64,000 nucleotides of DNA from Bog-756 sp963813525 (GCA_963813525.1 CAWEZI010000005.1:682001-746000), one strand, 5' to 3'. Shown: positions 1-10,673, counted from the stretch's first letter. Numbers and translations: made by a program. The notes: a model not told the origin generated them from the sequence alone.

Positions 1-204
1 GATTTCGGCTGGGTCGATGACCTGGCCGCCCCTCCCCCCGACGCCCTGGCCCGCCTGGCCCGCCACCGTCTGGCCGCCGGGGCGGTCCCCGACAGCGTCA
101 CCGACCTGGTCCCGGACTACCGCCGGCCGGCTGATGCCCACATCAACTGGGAGCAGCGGGAACCCCGCTCCGGCTCACCGGCCGTCCCCGGCCCGCCCCG
201 GTGA
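1..204 (+). CDS. tsaB: TsaB C-terminal end (partial)
   Basis: This is the 3' end of a gene that enters from the left edge; 67 codons are visible, ending in TGA at 202-204. TsaB is the inactive Kae1-like partner of TsaD in the complex that adds threonylcarbamoyl to A37 of ANN-decoding tRNAs. The visible residues include a PDYRRPADAHINW stretch, which fits the usual TsaB ending (a P-x-Y-x-R-P-x-D-A pattern). The stop overlaps the GTG of rimI (GTGA, 201-204), and tsaB-rimI-tsaD is a common actinobacterial order, so context supports the call. The N-terminal domain lies outside the window and cannot be judged. Confidence 0.8.
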   Translation, partial: DFGWVDDLAAPPPDALARLARHRLAAGAVPDSVTDLVPDYRRPADAHINWEQREPRSGSPAVPGPPR

Positions 205-764
205 CGGCCCGCCCCGAAGCGGGCCGCTCGCCGGTTCCGGTTCCGGTGGTCATGGCCCCGATGCGCACCCGCGACCTGCGGGGCGTGCTCCGCATCGAGG
301 AGGCGGTCTTCCCCCAGCCGTGGTCGCACCGCCTGTTCGTCGAGGAATTGGCCCAGCGCAAGACACGCTCCTACCGGGCGGCGTGGGTCGACACCACCAT
401 CGTGGGTTTTGCCGGGCAGATGCTCATCGACGACGAGGCACACGTGAACAACATCGCCGTCGACCCGGGTTGGCAGGGTCGCGGCCTCGGGGCGGTGCTC
501 CTGGCCGATCTGGTGCGGACCGCCCTCGCACGCGGCGGGCGCCACCTGACCCTCGAGGTGCGGGTGGGCAACGAGGCGGCCCTGGCCCTGTACCGGCGCT
601 TCGGGCTGGCCCCGGTGGGCGTCCGGCGCAACTACTACCCGGTGACCGGGGACGACGCCTTGACCATGTGGGCCCGGGACATCGACTCGGCCGCCTACGC
701 CCAGCGACTGGCCGACATCGAGCAGTCGTCCTCCACCGGTTTCGCGGTGACCGCCCGCCGATAG
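201..764 (+). CDS. rimI: Ribosomal-protein-alanine N-acetyltransferase RimI
   Basis: GNAT-family acetyltransferase of the RimI type, which acetylates the N-terminal alanine of ribosomal protein S18 in E. coli; the substrate here is not proven. The GNAT core is clear: an N-terminal part with FPQPWSHRLFVEEL, a beta-4 strand with AHVNNIAVDP, the acetyl-CoA loop QGRGLGAVLL, and a late NEAALALYRRFGL helix. The GTG at 201 overlaps the tsaB stop by 4 bp and gives 187 residues. An in-frame ATG at 252 would give 170 residues, closer to the usual length of about 150, so the start is open. It lies between tsaB and tsaD. Confidence 0.85.
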   Translation: MTARPEAGRSPVPVPVVMAPMRTRDLRGVLRIEEAVFPQPWSHRLFVEELAQRKTRSYRAAWVDTTIVGFAGQMLIDDEAHVNNIAVDPGWQGRGLGAVLLADLVRTALARGGRHLTLEVRVGNEAALALYRRFGLAPVGVRRNYYPVTGDDALTMWARDIDSAAYAQRLADIEQSSSTGFAVTARR

Positions 765-811
765 GACGCGGTGACGGCCTGCCAGTAGCACGGCGGCGAC
801 GGCCATGCCGG

Positions 812-859
812 TAGGACGGAGTGCCCACCTCGGCCGTTAGGACGGAGTGCCCACCTCGG
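812..859 (+). repeat. Tandem 22-bp direct repeat before tsaD
   Basis: Two identical 22-bp copies, 812-833 and 838-859, begin TAGGACGGAGTGCCC and repeat with a 26-bp period. A looser relative (ATAGGACGCGGTGAC) sits at about 762-776. The second copy ends 5 bp before the proposed tsaD -10 box (TAGTGT, 864-869). It could be a duplicated regulatory site or a plain slippage product. Confidence 0.85.
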
Positions 860-876
860 TGGATAGTGTCCCGGCT

Positions 877-1917
877 ATGGCCATACCACCGATCGGCGGC
901 GAACGCCCGATCCACCGGGTCCTCGGCATCGAGACCTCGTGCGACGAGACGGCGGCAGCCGTGGTCGAAGACGGTTCGGTGATCGTCTCCTCGGTGGTGA
1001 GCAGTCAGATCGATCTGCACGCCCGTTACGGCGGGGTGGTGCCCGAGCTGGCCGGGCGGGCCCACGTCGAGCTGCTGACCCCGGTGTTGGCCGAAGCCCT
1101 GGAAAAAGCGGGATCGGGGCCCGGAGGGGAGGGCATCGACGCTGTGGCCGTGACCCGGGGGCCCGGCCTCATCGGTTCATTGCTGGTGGGCGTGGCCGAG
1201 GCCAAGGCTCTAGCCATGGCCTGGGACGTCCCCCTGGTCGGGGTCAACCACCTCGAAGCCCACCTCTTCGCCTCCCTGCTGGAGCAGCCCGATCTGGGCT
1301 GGCCGATGGTGGTGCTCCTGGTGTCCGGGGGACACACCCTCCTGGTGGAGGTGACCGGACCCGGTCACTATCGGGTTCTGGGTCGAACCATCGACGACGC
1401 CGCCGGCGAGGCCTTCGACAAGGTGGCCCGCTTCCTCGGTCTGGGCTACCCCGGGGGCCCGGCCATCGACAAGGTGGCCGAGGACGGTGACACCACCGCC
1501 TTCACCTTCCCCCGCTCGTTGCCCGGCGACGGCTACGACTTCTCCTTCAGTGGCCTGAAGACATCGGTGGTCACCACCGTGCGCAAACATCCCGACGCCG
1601 ACACCGCCGACGTGGCCGCCTCCTTCCGTCAGGCCGTGGTCGACGTGCTGGTGGCCCGGGCCCGGCAGGCGGCCGCCGAGGTGGGGGCCACCGCCCTGTG
1701 TCTGGCCGGCGGGGTGGCCGCCAACAGCCTGCTCCGCCGGCGCATCGAGGAGGTCTGCGCCGAGGACGGCATCGGGGCCTTCCTGCCCAGCCGGGCCCTG
1801 TGCACCGACAACGCCGCCATGGTGGCGGCGGCCGGCTGGTGGCACCTGCACCACGGCGACCGGAGCCCCCTCGACCTCGGGGCCGATCCCAACCTCCCCC
1901 TGGTGGCCACCGTCTGA
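877..1917 (+). CDS. tsaD: tRNA A37 threonylcarbamoyltransferase TsaD
   Basis: TsaD (Kae1/Gcp family) moves the threonylcarbamoyl group from TC-AMP to A37 of tRNA. The protein begins with the hallmark LGIETSCDETAAA, carries the metal-binding pair in NHLEAHLFA, the nucleotide loops LVSGGHTLL and GEAFDKVARFLGLGYPGGP, a LAGGVAANSLLR segment, and the late Asp ligand in CTDNAAM. I chose ATG 877 (346 residues) over an in-frame GTG at 847. A TAGTGT -10-like hexamer at 864-869 lies 7 nt upstream, which fits a leaderless mRNA, and GTG 847 lies inside the upstream repeat. It closes the tsaB-rimI-tsaD cluster. Confidence 0.93.
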   Translation: MAIPPIGGERPIHRVLGIETSCDETAAAVVEDGSVIVSSVVSSQIDLHARYGGVVPELAGRAHVELLTPVLAEALEKAGSGPGGEGIDAVAVTRGPGLIGSLLVGVAEAKALAMAWDVPLVGVNHLEAHLFASLLEQPDLGWPMVVLLVSGGHTLLVEVTGPGHYRVLGRTIDDAAGEAFDKVARFLGLGYPGGPAIDKVAEDGDTTAFTFPRSLPGDGYDFSFSGLKTSVVTTVRKHPDADTADVAASFRQAVVDVLVARARQAAAEVGATALCLAGGVAANSLLRRRIEEVCAEDGIGAFLPSRALCTDNAAMVAAAGWWHLHHGDRSPLDLGADPNLPLVATV

Positions 1918-1959
1918 GCCCGGCCGGTCGCCCCCTCGATTGGCAGTCGCCTCACCCGG

Positions 1960-1988
1960 TTGCCAAACGCCGCGGATATCGCTATCGT
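1960..1988 (+). promoter_or_regulatory. groESL promoter (-35/-10)
   Basis: TTGCCA (1960-1965) and TATCGT (1983-1988) are separated by 17 bp, a good sigma-70-type promoter for groES-groEL. The CIRCE operator starts at the last base of the -10 box and so covers the expected transcription start. Confidence 0.75.
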
Positions 1989-2014
1989 TAGCACTCTCAA
2001 CCCTCGACTGCTAA
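1988..2014 (+). promoter_or_regulatory. CIRCE operator (HrcA binding site)
   Basis: TTAGCACTC (1988-1996), a 9-bp spacer, then GACTGCTAA (2006-2014). This is the CIRCE element (TTAGCACTC-N9-GAGTGCTAA) with one mismatch in the right arm. CIRCE is bound by the HrcA repressor and gives heat-shock control of groE operons. hrcA is not in the window. Confidence 0.93.
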
Positions 2015-2039
2015 CGCGTGCCACAGGAGGCCCGAACCC

Positions 2040-2332
2040 ATGAGTCTGCATCCCCTCGACGACCGCATCGTCGTCCGTCCCGGTGAATCCGAGGAGACCA
2101 CCGCCTCCGGCCTGGTCATTCCCGATACCGCCAAAGAGAAGCCCCAGCAGGGCGAAGTCCTGGCCGTCGGACCGGGCCGCCGCGCCGAGTCCAGCGGCGA
2201 TCTGATCCCGCTCGACATCGCCGTGGGCGACACCGTCGTGTACTCCAAGTACGGCGGCACCGAAATCGTGGCCGAGGGCGAGGATCTGCTGATCCTGTCC
2301 AGCCGCGACGTCCTGGCCAAGGTGACCAAGTA

Positions 2333-2333
<1 letters not shown>
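2040..2333 (+). CDS. groES: Co-chaperonin GroES
   Basis: GroES (Hsp10), 97 residues, is the heptameric lid of the GroEL chamber. It starts MSLHPLDDRIVVRP, has the mobile-loop region ETTASGLVIPDTAKEKPQQG, and includes the conserved YSKYGGTE and LILSSRDVLA pieces; length is normal. A strong ribosome site, AGGAGG (2025-2030), lies 9 nt before ATG. Expression should be heat-induced through the CIRCE element upstream. The stop codon overlaps the groEL start (TAATG, 1-nt overlap), so the two are translationally coupled. Confidence 0.97.
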
Positions 2334-3994
<1,661 letters not shown>

Positions 3995-4347
3995 CAACGT
4001 TTCCCGGTCCCCCTGGGCCGGGGCGCCCGATACCGCCAACCGGCACCGGGCTCATACGTGTGTATCGACCGATCGGGCCCTCGGGCCCGATCGGTCGCGC
4101 TTAGGCCCGTTGTCGTCTCCCCGATCCCGGCCGACATCTACTGTCACCGGATGGTTAGCGATGTGGCGACCACAGGGACCGGGAGACTCCGCCCTTCGGT
4201 TCTCCAATTTTTCGAAATTGGCCCTTCTGCCGACTATGCCCGATATGAAACCGTCGGAATTATCGGGTGTAGGCGGTGAAACGGCCAATTGTCCAAAATA
4301 ATTGAGCCGCAGTCCATACTCGCAGCGACGCCTAACCTGATGCCCTC
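3995..4347. other. Intergenic region after groEL
   Basis: No gene is visible in these 353 bp. They hold the palindrome at 4066-4097 and a smaller hairpin, CCAATTT-TTCG-AAATTGG (4204-4221), in a locally AT-rich stretch. The last bases carry TAACCT (4333-4338), 9 nt before the Nudix ATG, which fits the leaderless -10 pattern seen elsewhere in this window. The short open frames here have no recognisable content. Confidence 0.5.
4066..4097 (+). terminator. Perfect 15-bp palindrome downstream of groEL
   Basis: CGACCGATCGGGCCC (4066-4080) and its exact complement (4083-4097) flank 2 bp. A very stable stem, but no T-run follows. It is probably a hairpin terminator or mRNA 3' stabiliser for groESL. 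Confidence 0.55.
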
Positions 4348-5130
4348 ATGTGCCCAGCCGACCCCGCGCCCGACGCTGCCGACGCCCCTGGCGTGATCCG
4401 CCGGCCCATTCCCCGTCCGCCCGACAACCGGCCAGGTGCCCCGGCGCCGTGGTCGGGTCTTTCCGAGGAACGCCGGCGCGGCCTCTCGCTCGACAGGGTG
4501 CGTGAGGCACTGGACCTCGACCTGTCCCGTCGACCCGAGCCGTTGGCTGAGCCGTGGTCCTCCCTGGCCACGGTCCCCGGCAGCCGGCCGGCCGCCGTGC
4601 TGGTGGCTCTGTTCGAGGAGGAGGGGGAGGGGCGGGTGGTGCTCACCGTGCGCTCGGATCAGCTCCGCTCGCACACCGGTGAGGTGGCCTTTCCCGGGGG
4701 GCGCATCGAGGGAGGCGAGTCGGTGGTCGAGGCCGCCCTGCGCGAGGCCGACGAGGAAGTGGGGCTCGACCGGACGGCTGTCTCCGTCATCGGCCAGCTC
4801 ACCCCCCGGCCCACCATCTCCTCCGGTGCCCTCATGACACCGGTGGTGGCCACGCTGGCCGCCCGGCCGCAGTTGCGGGCCAGCCCCGACGAGGTCGAGC
4901 GGATCTTCGACGTGGCCCTCAGCGAGTTGGCCGCCGACGGTGTGTTCCACGAGGAGTGGTGGTCGGTGCCCGGCCGACCGGGCGCACCCGGTCTCCCCAC
5001 CGGCACCTTTCCCGTGTGGTTCTTCGCGGTGGCCGGCGAGACGGTGTGGGGGGCCACGGCCCGAACCCTGGTCGAGCTCCTCTGCCTGGTGGTCGGGGTG
5101 CCACTGCCCGGTTCCCTCCGGGCCGGTTGA
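4348..5130 (+). CDS. Nudix hydrolase, CoA pyrophosphatase type
   Basis: A 260-residue Nudix protein. The Nudix box is intact (GGRIEGGES, then READEEVGL), and the residues just before it, LRSHTGEVAFPGGR, match the extra signature of the CoA pyrophosphatase branch (NUDT7/YeaB-like), which splits CoA or acyl-CoA into 4'-phosphopantetheine and 3',5'-ADP. The N-terminal 55 residues are Pro-rich and probably disordered. TAACCT lies 9 nt before ATG, so the mRNA may be leaderless. It stands alone between groEL and guaB3. Substrate is inferred from the signature. Confidence 0.8.
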   Translation: MCPADPAPDAADAPGVIRRPIPRPPDNRPGAPAPWSGLSEERRRGLSLDRVREALDLDLSRRPEPLAEPWSSLATVPGSRPAAVLVALFEEEGEGRVVLTVRSDQLRSHTGEVAFPGGRIEGGESVVEAALREADEEVGLDRTAVSVIGQLTPRPTISSGALMTPVVATLAARPQLRASPDEVERIFDVALSELAADGVFHEEWWSVPGRPGAPGLPTGTFPVWFFAVAGETVWGATARTLVELLCLVVGVPLPGSLRAG

Positions 5131-5268
5131 GCGCCGCCACCGGGCATCCCCGGGGACCGGCAGCCCCCGCCCAGGCGGTATCGTGGGGGCCAGTCGGTCG
5201 GCTCGGTGTCGGGTTGCCGCCGATCGGAGGTTTGCCCAACTGAGACCGTGGTCGGAGAGGATTCGCAC

Positions 5269-6432
5269 GTGGCTGAGCTAGAGATCGGCATCTTCAAATC
5301 AGGGCGGAGGGCGTACGGGTTCGACGACATCGCCATCGTTCCCAGCCGGCGCACCCGCGATCCGGAAGATGTGGACATCAGCTGGGAGATCGACGCCTAC
5401 CGATTCGAACTACCGCTGATGGCCGCGGCCATGGACGGCGTGGTCAGTCCCTCCACCGCCATCGAGATCGGCCGGCTCGGCGGTCTGGGCGTCCTCAATC
5501 TCGAAGGTCTGTGGACCCGCTACGAGGATCCGACCCCCCTGTTCGACGAGATCCGCGAGCTGCCGGCCGACAAGGCCACCGCCCGCATGCAGCAGATGTA
5601 TGCCGAGCCCGTGCAGATGGAGTTGGTCACTACCCGGATCAAGGAGATGAAGGCGGCCGGTATCACCACCGCCGCCTCGGTCACCCCCCAGAAGACCACC
5701 GAATTCGCCGCCGCCCTTTTGGCCGCCGAGCTCGACCTGCTGGTCATCCAGGGGACGGTGGTGTCAGCCGAGCACGTGTCCAAGACGGCCGAGCCGCTCA
5801 ACCTCAAGCGGTTCATCCGCGAGTTCGAGATCCCGGTGGTGGTGGGCGGCTGCGCTTCCTACCAGGCCGGGCTTCACCTCATGCGCACCGGTGCGGTGGG
5901 CGTACTGGTCGGCGTGGGTCCGGGCAACGCCTGCACCACCCGGGGCGTGCTGGGTATCGGGGTTCCCCAGGCCACCGCCATCGCCGATGTGGCCGGTGCC
6001 CGCATGCGCCACCTCGACGAGACCGGCGTCTACTGCCAGGTCATCGCCGACGGTGGCATGGCCAAGGGAGGGGACATCGCCAAAGCGGTGGCCTGCGGGG
6101 CCGACGCCGTCATGCTGGGCTCGCCCCTGTCGTCGGCCGTGGAGGCGCCGGCCCGCGGTTTCCACTGGGGCATGGCTACCTTCCACCCCACCTTGCCCCG
6201 CGGTGCCCGGGTGCAGACCACTACCCGGGGGACGCTCCAGGAGATTCTCCTCGGCCCGGCCCACGAGAATGACGGTCGCATGAACCTGTTCGGAGCCCTG
6301 CGCACGGCCATGGCCACCTGCGGCTACCAGACGGTGAAGGAGTTCCAGAAGGCCGAAGTGATGGTGGCGCCGGCCCTCCAGACCGAAGGAAAAGATCTGC
6401 AGCGCTCCCAGGGTGTCGGCATGGGCCATTGA
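5269..6432 (+). CDS. guaB3: GuaB3-type IMP dehydrogenase-related protein
   Basis: A member of the IMPDH/GMP reductase barrel family, 387 residues, without an inserted CBS domain. The opening, with FDDIAIVPSRRTRDPEDVD, is typical of actinobacterial GuaB3. The catalytic loop GVGPGNACTTRGVLGIG has the active Cys, and the phosphate site VIADGGMAKGGDIAKA is present. I chose GTG 5269 because GGAGAGG (5254-5260) precedes it by 8 nt and the family begins here; an upstream frame to 5206 has no support. TATCGT at 5179-5184 could be its -10 box. It overlaps guaA by 4 bp. Whether GuaB3 acts as IMPDH in actinobacteria is less settled than for GuaB2. Confidence 0.9.
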   Translation: MAELEIGIFKSGRRAYGFDDIAIVPSRRTRDPEDVDISWEIDAYRFELPLMAAAMDGVVSPSTAIEIGRLGGLGVLNLEGLWTRYEDPTPLFDEIRELPADKATARMQQMYAEPVQMELVTTRIKEMKAAGITTAASVTPQKTTEFAAALLAAELDLLVIQGTVVSAEHVSKTAEPLNLKRFIREFEIPVVVGGCASYQAGLHLMRTGAVGVLVGVGPGNACTTRGVLGIGVPQATAIADVAGARMRHLDETGVYCQVIADGGMAKGGDIAKAVACGADAVMLGSPLSSAVEAPARGFHWGMATFHPTLPRGARVQTTTRGTLQEILLGPAHENDGRMNLFGALRTAMATCGYQTVKEFQKAEVMVAPALQTEGKDLQRSQGVGMGH

Positions 6433-8054
6433 GCCCGGCTTCCCCCCTCCCTGGTGATGAGGGTAGCGGACCGGTCCTGGTCGTCGACTTCGGTGCCCAG
6501 TACGCCCAGCTGATCGCCCGCCGGGTCCGCGAGGCCCACGTCTACTCCGAGATCGTCCCCCACACGGCCACCGCGGCCGAGCTCCTGGCCCGACGTCCGG
6601 CGGGCATCATCCTGTCCGGCGGGCCCAAGTCGGTCAACGACATGCCGGCCCCACTCATCGACCCGGCCATCTACGACGCCGGCGTCCCCATCCTCGGCAT
6701 CTGCTACGGCGCCCAGCTCCTCTGCCAGCAGCTGGGGGGCGAGGTGTCCCGCACCGGCCGGGGCGAGTACGGGCGTACGACGCTCACCGTCACCGCCCCA
6801 TCGCCGTTGTGCGTCGACTGGCCCGCACAGAGTGAGGTGTGGATGAGCCACGCCGATGCCATCACCGACGTGCCGACGGGGTTCGTGGCCACGGCCGGCA
6901 GCCCCGACGCTCCCGTGGCCGCCCTCCACGACGTCCAGCGGGCCATCTTCGGTGTGCAGTTCCATCCCGAAGTGGTCCACACCGAGCGGGGCCGCGATCT
7001 CCTCGAGCATTTTCTCTACGACGTGTGCCGGTGCCCACCGGCATGGACCCACACCTCGATCATCGAGTCGCAGGTGGAGGCGGTCAGGTCGCGGGTCGGT
7101 TCCGCACCGGTGCTGTGCGCGCTGTCCGGGGGGGTCGACTCGGCGGTGGCCGCCGCCCTCGTGCACAAGGCCGTCGGCGACCAGCTCACCTGTGTCTACG
7201 TCGACACCGGCCTGATGCGGGCCAACGAGAGCGAGCAGGTGGAGGAGACTTTCCGCCGCCAGTTCCGCGTCGACCTGGTGCACGTGAAGGCGGCCGACAG
7301 GTTCTTCGACGCGCTAGCCGGGGTGATCGATCCCGAGGAGAAGCGCAAGATCATCGGGGAGCTGTTCATCCGCATCTTCGAGGAGGTCGCCCGCGACCTG
7401 GTCATCGAGCAGTACGACCCGGACGGGTCGGAAGGCGTGCCGAGTTCGGCAGCGGTCGACGCCGCCGCCGCCGGCTACCTTGTGCAGGGCACCCTCTACC
7501 CCGACGTCATCGAATCGGGATCGGACAGCGCCGCCATCATCAAGTCCCACCACAATGTGGGCGGGCTCCCCGACGACCTGGCCTTCGACCTGGTCGAGCC
7601 CCTTCGTCTGCTGTTCAAGGACGAAGTACGAGCGGTGGGCGAGGAGCTGGGCCTGCCCCCCGACATCGTCTGGCGCCAACCCTTCCCCGGCCCCGGGCTG
7701 GCCGTGCGCATCGTGGGCGAGGTCACCCCCGAGCGGGCCGAGATCCTGCGGGCGGCCGATGCCATCGTGGTCGAGGAGATCCGCCGGGCCGGCCTCTACC
7801 GCGACCTGTGGCAGAGCTTCGCCGTCCTCCCCGCCGTCCGGTCGGTGGGTGTCATGGGTGACGGCCGCACCTATGCCTATCCGGTCATCATCCGGGCCGT
7901 CACCAGTGACGACGCCATGACGGCCGATTGGGCCCGCTTGCCCTACGACGTGCTCGAACGCCTTTCCTCGCGCATCATCAACGAGGTCGAAGGCGTCAAC
8001 CGGGTGGCTCTGGACATCACCTCCAAGCCTCCCGGCACCATCGAGTGGGAATGA
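6429..8054 (+). CDS. guaA: GMP synthase (glutamine-hydrolysing)
   Basis: GuaA converts XMP to GMP using glutamine and ATP. It has the class I amidotransferase domain first (nucleophile Cys in GICYGAQLL, His-Glu pair in GVQFHPEV), then the ATP-pyrophosphatase P-loop ALSGGVDSAVAAALVH, and the dimerisation domain ending TSKPPGTIEWE; 541 residues is normal. The only plausible start is TTG 6429, which overlaps the guaB3 stop (TTGA), so translation is probably coupled. Its own stop overlaps the next ATG (ATGA, 8051-8054). IMP-handling and GMP-forming steps are thus made from one transcript. Confidence 0.95.
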   Translation: MSPASPLPGDEGSGPVLVVDFGAQYAQLIARRVREAHVYSEIVPHTATAAELLARRPAGIILSGGPKSVNDMPAPLIDPAIYDAGVPILGICYGAQLLCQQLGGEVSRTGRGEYGRTTLTVTAPSPLCVDWPAQSEVWMSHADAITDVPTGFVATAGSPDAPVAALHDVQRAIFGVQFHPEVVHTERGRDLLEHFLYDVCRCPPAWTHTSIIESQVEAVRSRVGSAPVLCALSGGVDSAVAAALVHKAVGDQLTCVYVDTGLMRANESEQVEETFRRQFRVDLVHVKAADRFFDALAGVIDPEEKRKIIGELFIRIFEEVARDLVIEQYDPDGSEGVPSSAAVDAAAAGYLVQGTLYPDVIESGSDSAAIIKSHHNVGGLPDDLAFDLVEPLRLLFKDEVRAVGEELGLPPDIVWRQPFPGPGLAVRIVGEVTPERAEILRAADAIVVEEIRRAGLYRDLWQSFAVLPAVRSVGVMGDGRTYAYPVIIRAVTSDDAMTADWARLPYDVLERLSSRIINEVEGVNRVALDITSKPPGTIEWE

Positions 8055-10582
8055 CCGACGTGGCCGACGGCCCCTCACCCCTTCCCGACGGCGAGCCCGC
8101 TTACGAGGACAGCCTCTTCGCCAGCGAGGACGACGGCGGCGAGCGTGAGTGGCCGCCCGAGGCTCTGCCCGAGCCTGAGCCCGCGGACGACCCCGAAGCC
8201 GAAGCCCGCCTGGCCGCGGCCCGGGCGGCGCAGGCCGAAGCCCTGCTGGAGGGACTCACCGGACCGCAACGGGCGGCGGTCGTCCACCGGGGCGGCCCAC
8301 TGCTCATCGTGGCCGGGGCCGGCTCGGGCAAGACCCGGGTCCTGACCCGCCGGATCGCCCACCTCATCGCCACCGGTGATGCCGCCCCGTGGCAGATCCT
8401 CGCCATCACCTTCACCAACAAGGCGGCCGACGAGATGCGCCGGCGGGTAACCGAACTGGTGGGGCGCCGGGCCGCCCGCATGTGGGTGTCCACCTTCCAT
8501 TCGGCCTGCGTGCGCATCCTGCGGGCCCACGGCGACCGTCTGGGCTACAAGGGTTCCTTCACCATCTACGACGACGCCGACTCCCGACGGCTCATCGAGA
8601 TCGTGTGCCGCGAGTTGGAGATCGACACCAAGAAGCTCTCGCCCCGTTCGATCCAGGGGCAGATCAGCCAGGCCAAGTCGTCCCAGCTCGGCCCCACGGA
8701 GTTCCGGGCCGCAGCCCTCACCATCTTCGACCGCCGGGTGGCCGACGTCTTCGACCTCTACCAACGGCGCATGGTCGAGGCCAACGCCATGGACTTCGAC
8801 GACCTCCTGTCCAACGCCGTGCGTCTGTTCAACGAGAACCCGGACGTGCTCGACCACTACCGCACCCGCTTCACCCACATCCTCATCGACGAGTACCAGG
8901 ACACCAACGCCGTGCAGAACGCGCTGGCCGTCCAGCTGGCCGGCGGTCACCGCAACATCGTGGTGGTGGGGGACAGCGACCAGTCGGTGTACCGCTTCCG
9001 GGGTGCCGACATCACCAACATCCTCGAGTTCGAGCGCGAGTTCCCCGACGCCACCGCCATCACCCTCGACCAGAACTTCCGGTCCACCCAGACCATCCTC
9101 GACGCGGCCAACGCGGTCATCGTCAACAACGTGTCCCGCAAGCCCAAAACCTTGTGGACCGACGCCGGCGAGGGTGAGCGCATCGTCCGCTACCGGGCTG
9201 AGGACGAGCACGACGAGGGGGCGTGGGTGGCCCACGAGATCAACCGGCTCCACCGCCACCACGACCTGCGCTGGGGGGATGTGGCCGTCTTCTACCGGAC
9301 CAACGCCCAGAGCCGCGCCCTCGAGGAGGCCATGGTCCGGGCCGAGGTCCCGTACCGGGTGGTGGGCGGCACCAAGTTCTACGACCGCCGCGAGGTCAAG
9401 GACGTGATGGCCTATCTGCGGGTCCTGGTCAATCCCGACGACGAGGTCAGCTGGCGACGGATCGTCAACGTGCCCAAACGGGGCGTGGGGGAGACCTCGG
9501 TGGCCAAACTGGCGGGCTGGTCGGGCCGCCAAGGGGTGTCCTTCGGGGAGGCGGTGGCCCGCGCCGACGACGTTGGTCTGCCGACCAAGGCGGCGGCTGC
9601 CCTCCGTGGGCTGTCCACCCTCCTCGACGACCTACGTGGCCAGATGGCCGTCCCCGACCTGGTCGACGCCAACGGCGAGGCCGTTGCTCCCGGCGAGGAT
9701 GACAGGGACGACGGGGACGATGAAGACGGGAGCGTCGACGGCGCACCGGCGGTCACCGAGGGCGTGCTTCTCCCCGGCGCCCTGGTGTCGGCCGTGGTCG
9801 AGCGGAGCGGCTACCGCAGTGAGCTGCTGGCCGAGGGAACCATCGAGGCCCTCGGCCGGGTGGAGAACGTCGACGAGCTGGTCGGGGTGGCCGACGAGTA
9901 CCGGACGCTGGCCGAATTCCTCGAGGCGGCATCACTGGTCAGCGACGCCGACGATCTGGACGGTGACGGCACCACTGTCTCGTTGATGACCCTGCACATC
10001 GCCAAGGGCCTCGAGTTCCCGGCGGTGTTCATGGTCGGGCTGGAGGACGGGGTCTTCCCCCACCTGCGCTCCCTGGGGGATCCGGTCGAGCTCGAGGAGG
10101 AGAGACGGCTCTGCTACGTGGGCATCACCCGGGCCGAGCGCAACCTCTACCTCTCGCACGCCTGGAGCCGGATGCTGTTCGGGACGACGTCGTCCAACAT
10201 TCCGAGCCGTTTCCTGAACGAGATCCCGACCGAGCTCCTGCGGGATGTGGGTGGCGACCCGAGCCGCCCCTCCTTTGGCCGGGGCGGCCGGTTCGAGCCG
10301 GCCGACGATGACGCAGGGACGCCGGGACGGAGCGTGTTCGGACGGGGCCACCCCGAGGAGAGCGGCTTCGACGCCACCGGCCGCCGCCGCCCGTCGCCGC
10401 CCTCCAGCGGAGCCGAGCTGCTCGGCCTGTCCGCCGGCGACCGGGTGGTCCACGGGAAGTGGGGCGAGGGCACGGTGATCGAGGCTTCGGGACCGGGCGA
10501 GGAGGCCGAGGCGGTGGTGGCCTTCGACTCGGTGGGTCGTAAGAAGCTGCTCCTGCGCATGGCCCCCCTCAAGCGGGCCTGA
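8051..10582 (+). CDS. pcrA: ATP-dependent DNA helicase PcrA/UvrD
   Basis: Superfamily 1A 3'-5' helicase of 843 residues, acting in excision repair and in clearing stalled complexes. Motifs in order: Walker A AGAGSGKTRVL, FTNKAADEMRRRV, Walker B LIDEYQDTNAVQ, motif III GDSDQSVYRFRGAD, motif IV LDQNFRSTQTIL, motif V LMTLHIAKGLEFPAVF, motif VI RLCYVGITRAERNLYL. The C-terminus carries the Tudor-like RNA-polymerase-binding module (GDRVVHGKWGEGTV...). An acidic 70-residue N-terminal extension and an acidic insert near residues 545-565 (EDDRDDGDDEDGS) are unusual. ATG 8051 overlaps the guaA stop. Confidence 0.95.
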   Translation: MTDVADGPSPLPDGEPAYEDSLFASEDDGGEREWPPEALPEPEPADDPEAEARLAAARAAQAEALLEGLTGPQRAAVVHRGGPLLIVAGAGSGKTRVLTRRIAHLIATGDAAPWQILAITFTNKAADEMRRRVTELVGRRAARMWVSTFHSACVRILRAHGDRLGYKGSFTIYDDADSRRLIEIVCRELEIDTKKLSPRSIQGQISQAKSSQLGPTEFRAAALTIFDRRVADVFDLYQRRMVEANAMDFDDLLSNAVRLFNENPDVLDHYRTRFTHILIDEYQDTNAVQNALAVQLAGGHRNIVVVGDSDQSVYRFRGADITNILEFEREFPDATAITLDQNFRSTQTILDAANAVIVNNVSRKPKTLWTDAGEGERIVRYRAEDEHDEGAWVAHEINRLHRHHDLRWGDVAVFYRTNAQSRALEEAMVRAEVPYRVVGGTKFYDRREVKDVMAYLRVLVNPDDEVSWRRIVNVPKRGVGETSVAKLAGWSGRQGVSFGEAVARADDVGLPTKAAAALRGLSTLLDDLRGQMAVPDLVDANGEAVAPGEDDRDDGDDEDGSVDGAPAVTEGVLLPGALVSAVVERSGYRSELLAEGTIEALGRVENVDELVGVADEYRTLAEFLEAASLVSDADDLDGDGTTVSLMTLHIAKGLEFPAVFMVGLEDGVFPHLRSLGDPVELEEERRLCYVGITRAERNLYLSHAWSRMLFGTTSSNIPSRFLNEIPTELLRDVGGDPSRPSFGRGGRFEPADDDAGTPGRSVFGRGHPEESGFDATGRRRPSPPSSGAELLGLSAGDRVVHGKWGEGTVIEASGPGEEAEAVVAFDSVGRKKLLLRMAPLKRA

Positions 10583-10643
10583 CCCGGGCGGGGCCCATCG
10601 GGCCGGCTTCGTCGACCCGTGGAGTGCGGCCGCACGCGGTGGT

Positions 10644-10673
10644 TAGGATCGCTCCTGATGACCTGACCAGGTC
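10644..10673 (+). promoter_or_regulatory. -10 box and 6-bp inverted repeat before the DUF1269 gene
   Basis: TAGGAT (10644-10649) fits the -10 pattern of this genome. Just downstream, at the expected start of the transcript, GACCTG (10660-10665) and CAGGTC (10668-10673) form a 6-2-6 inverted repeat that could be an operator. The gene starts at 10691 after a GGGAGGA ribosome site. Confidence 0.4.

Noticed and set aside
4058..4301. Small overlapping frames in the gap after groEL
   Set aside because: They cross the 15-bp palindrome, show no conserved pattern and have no ribosome site.
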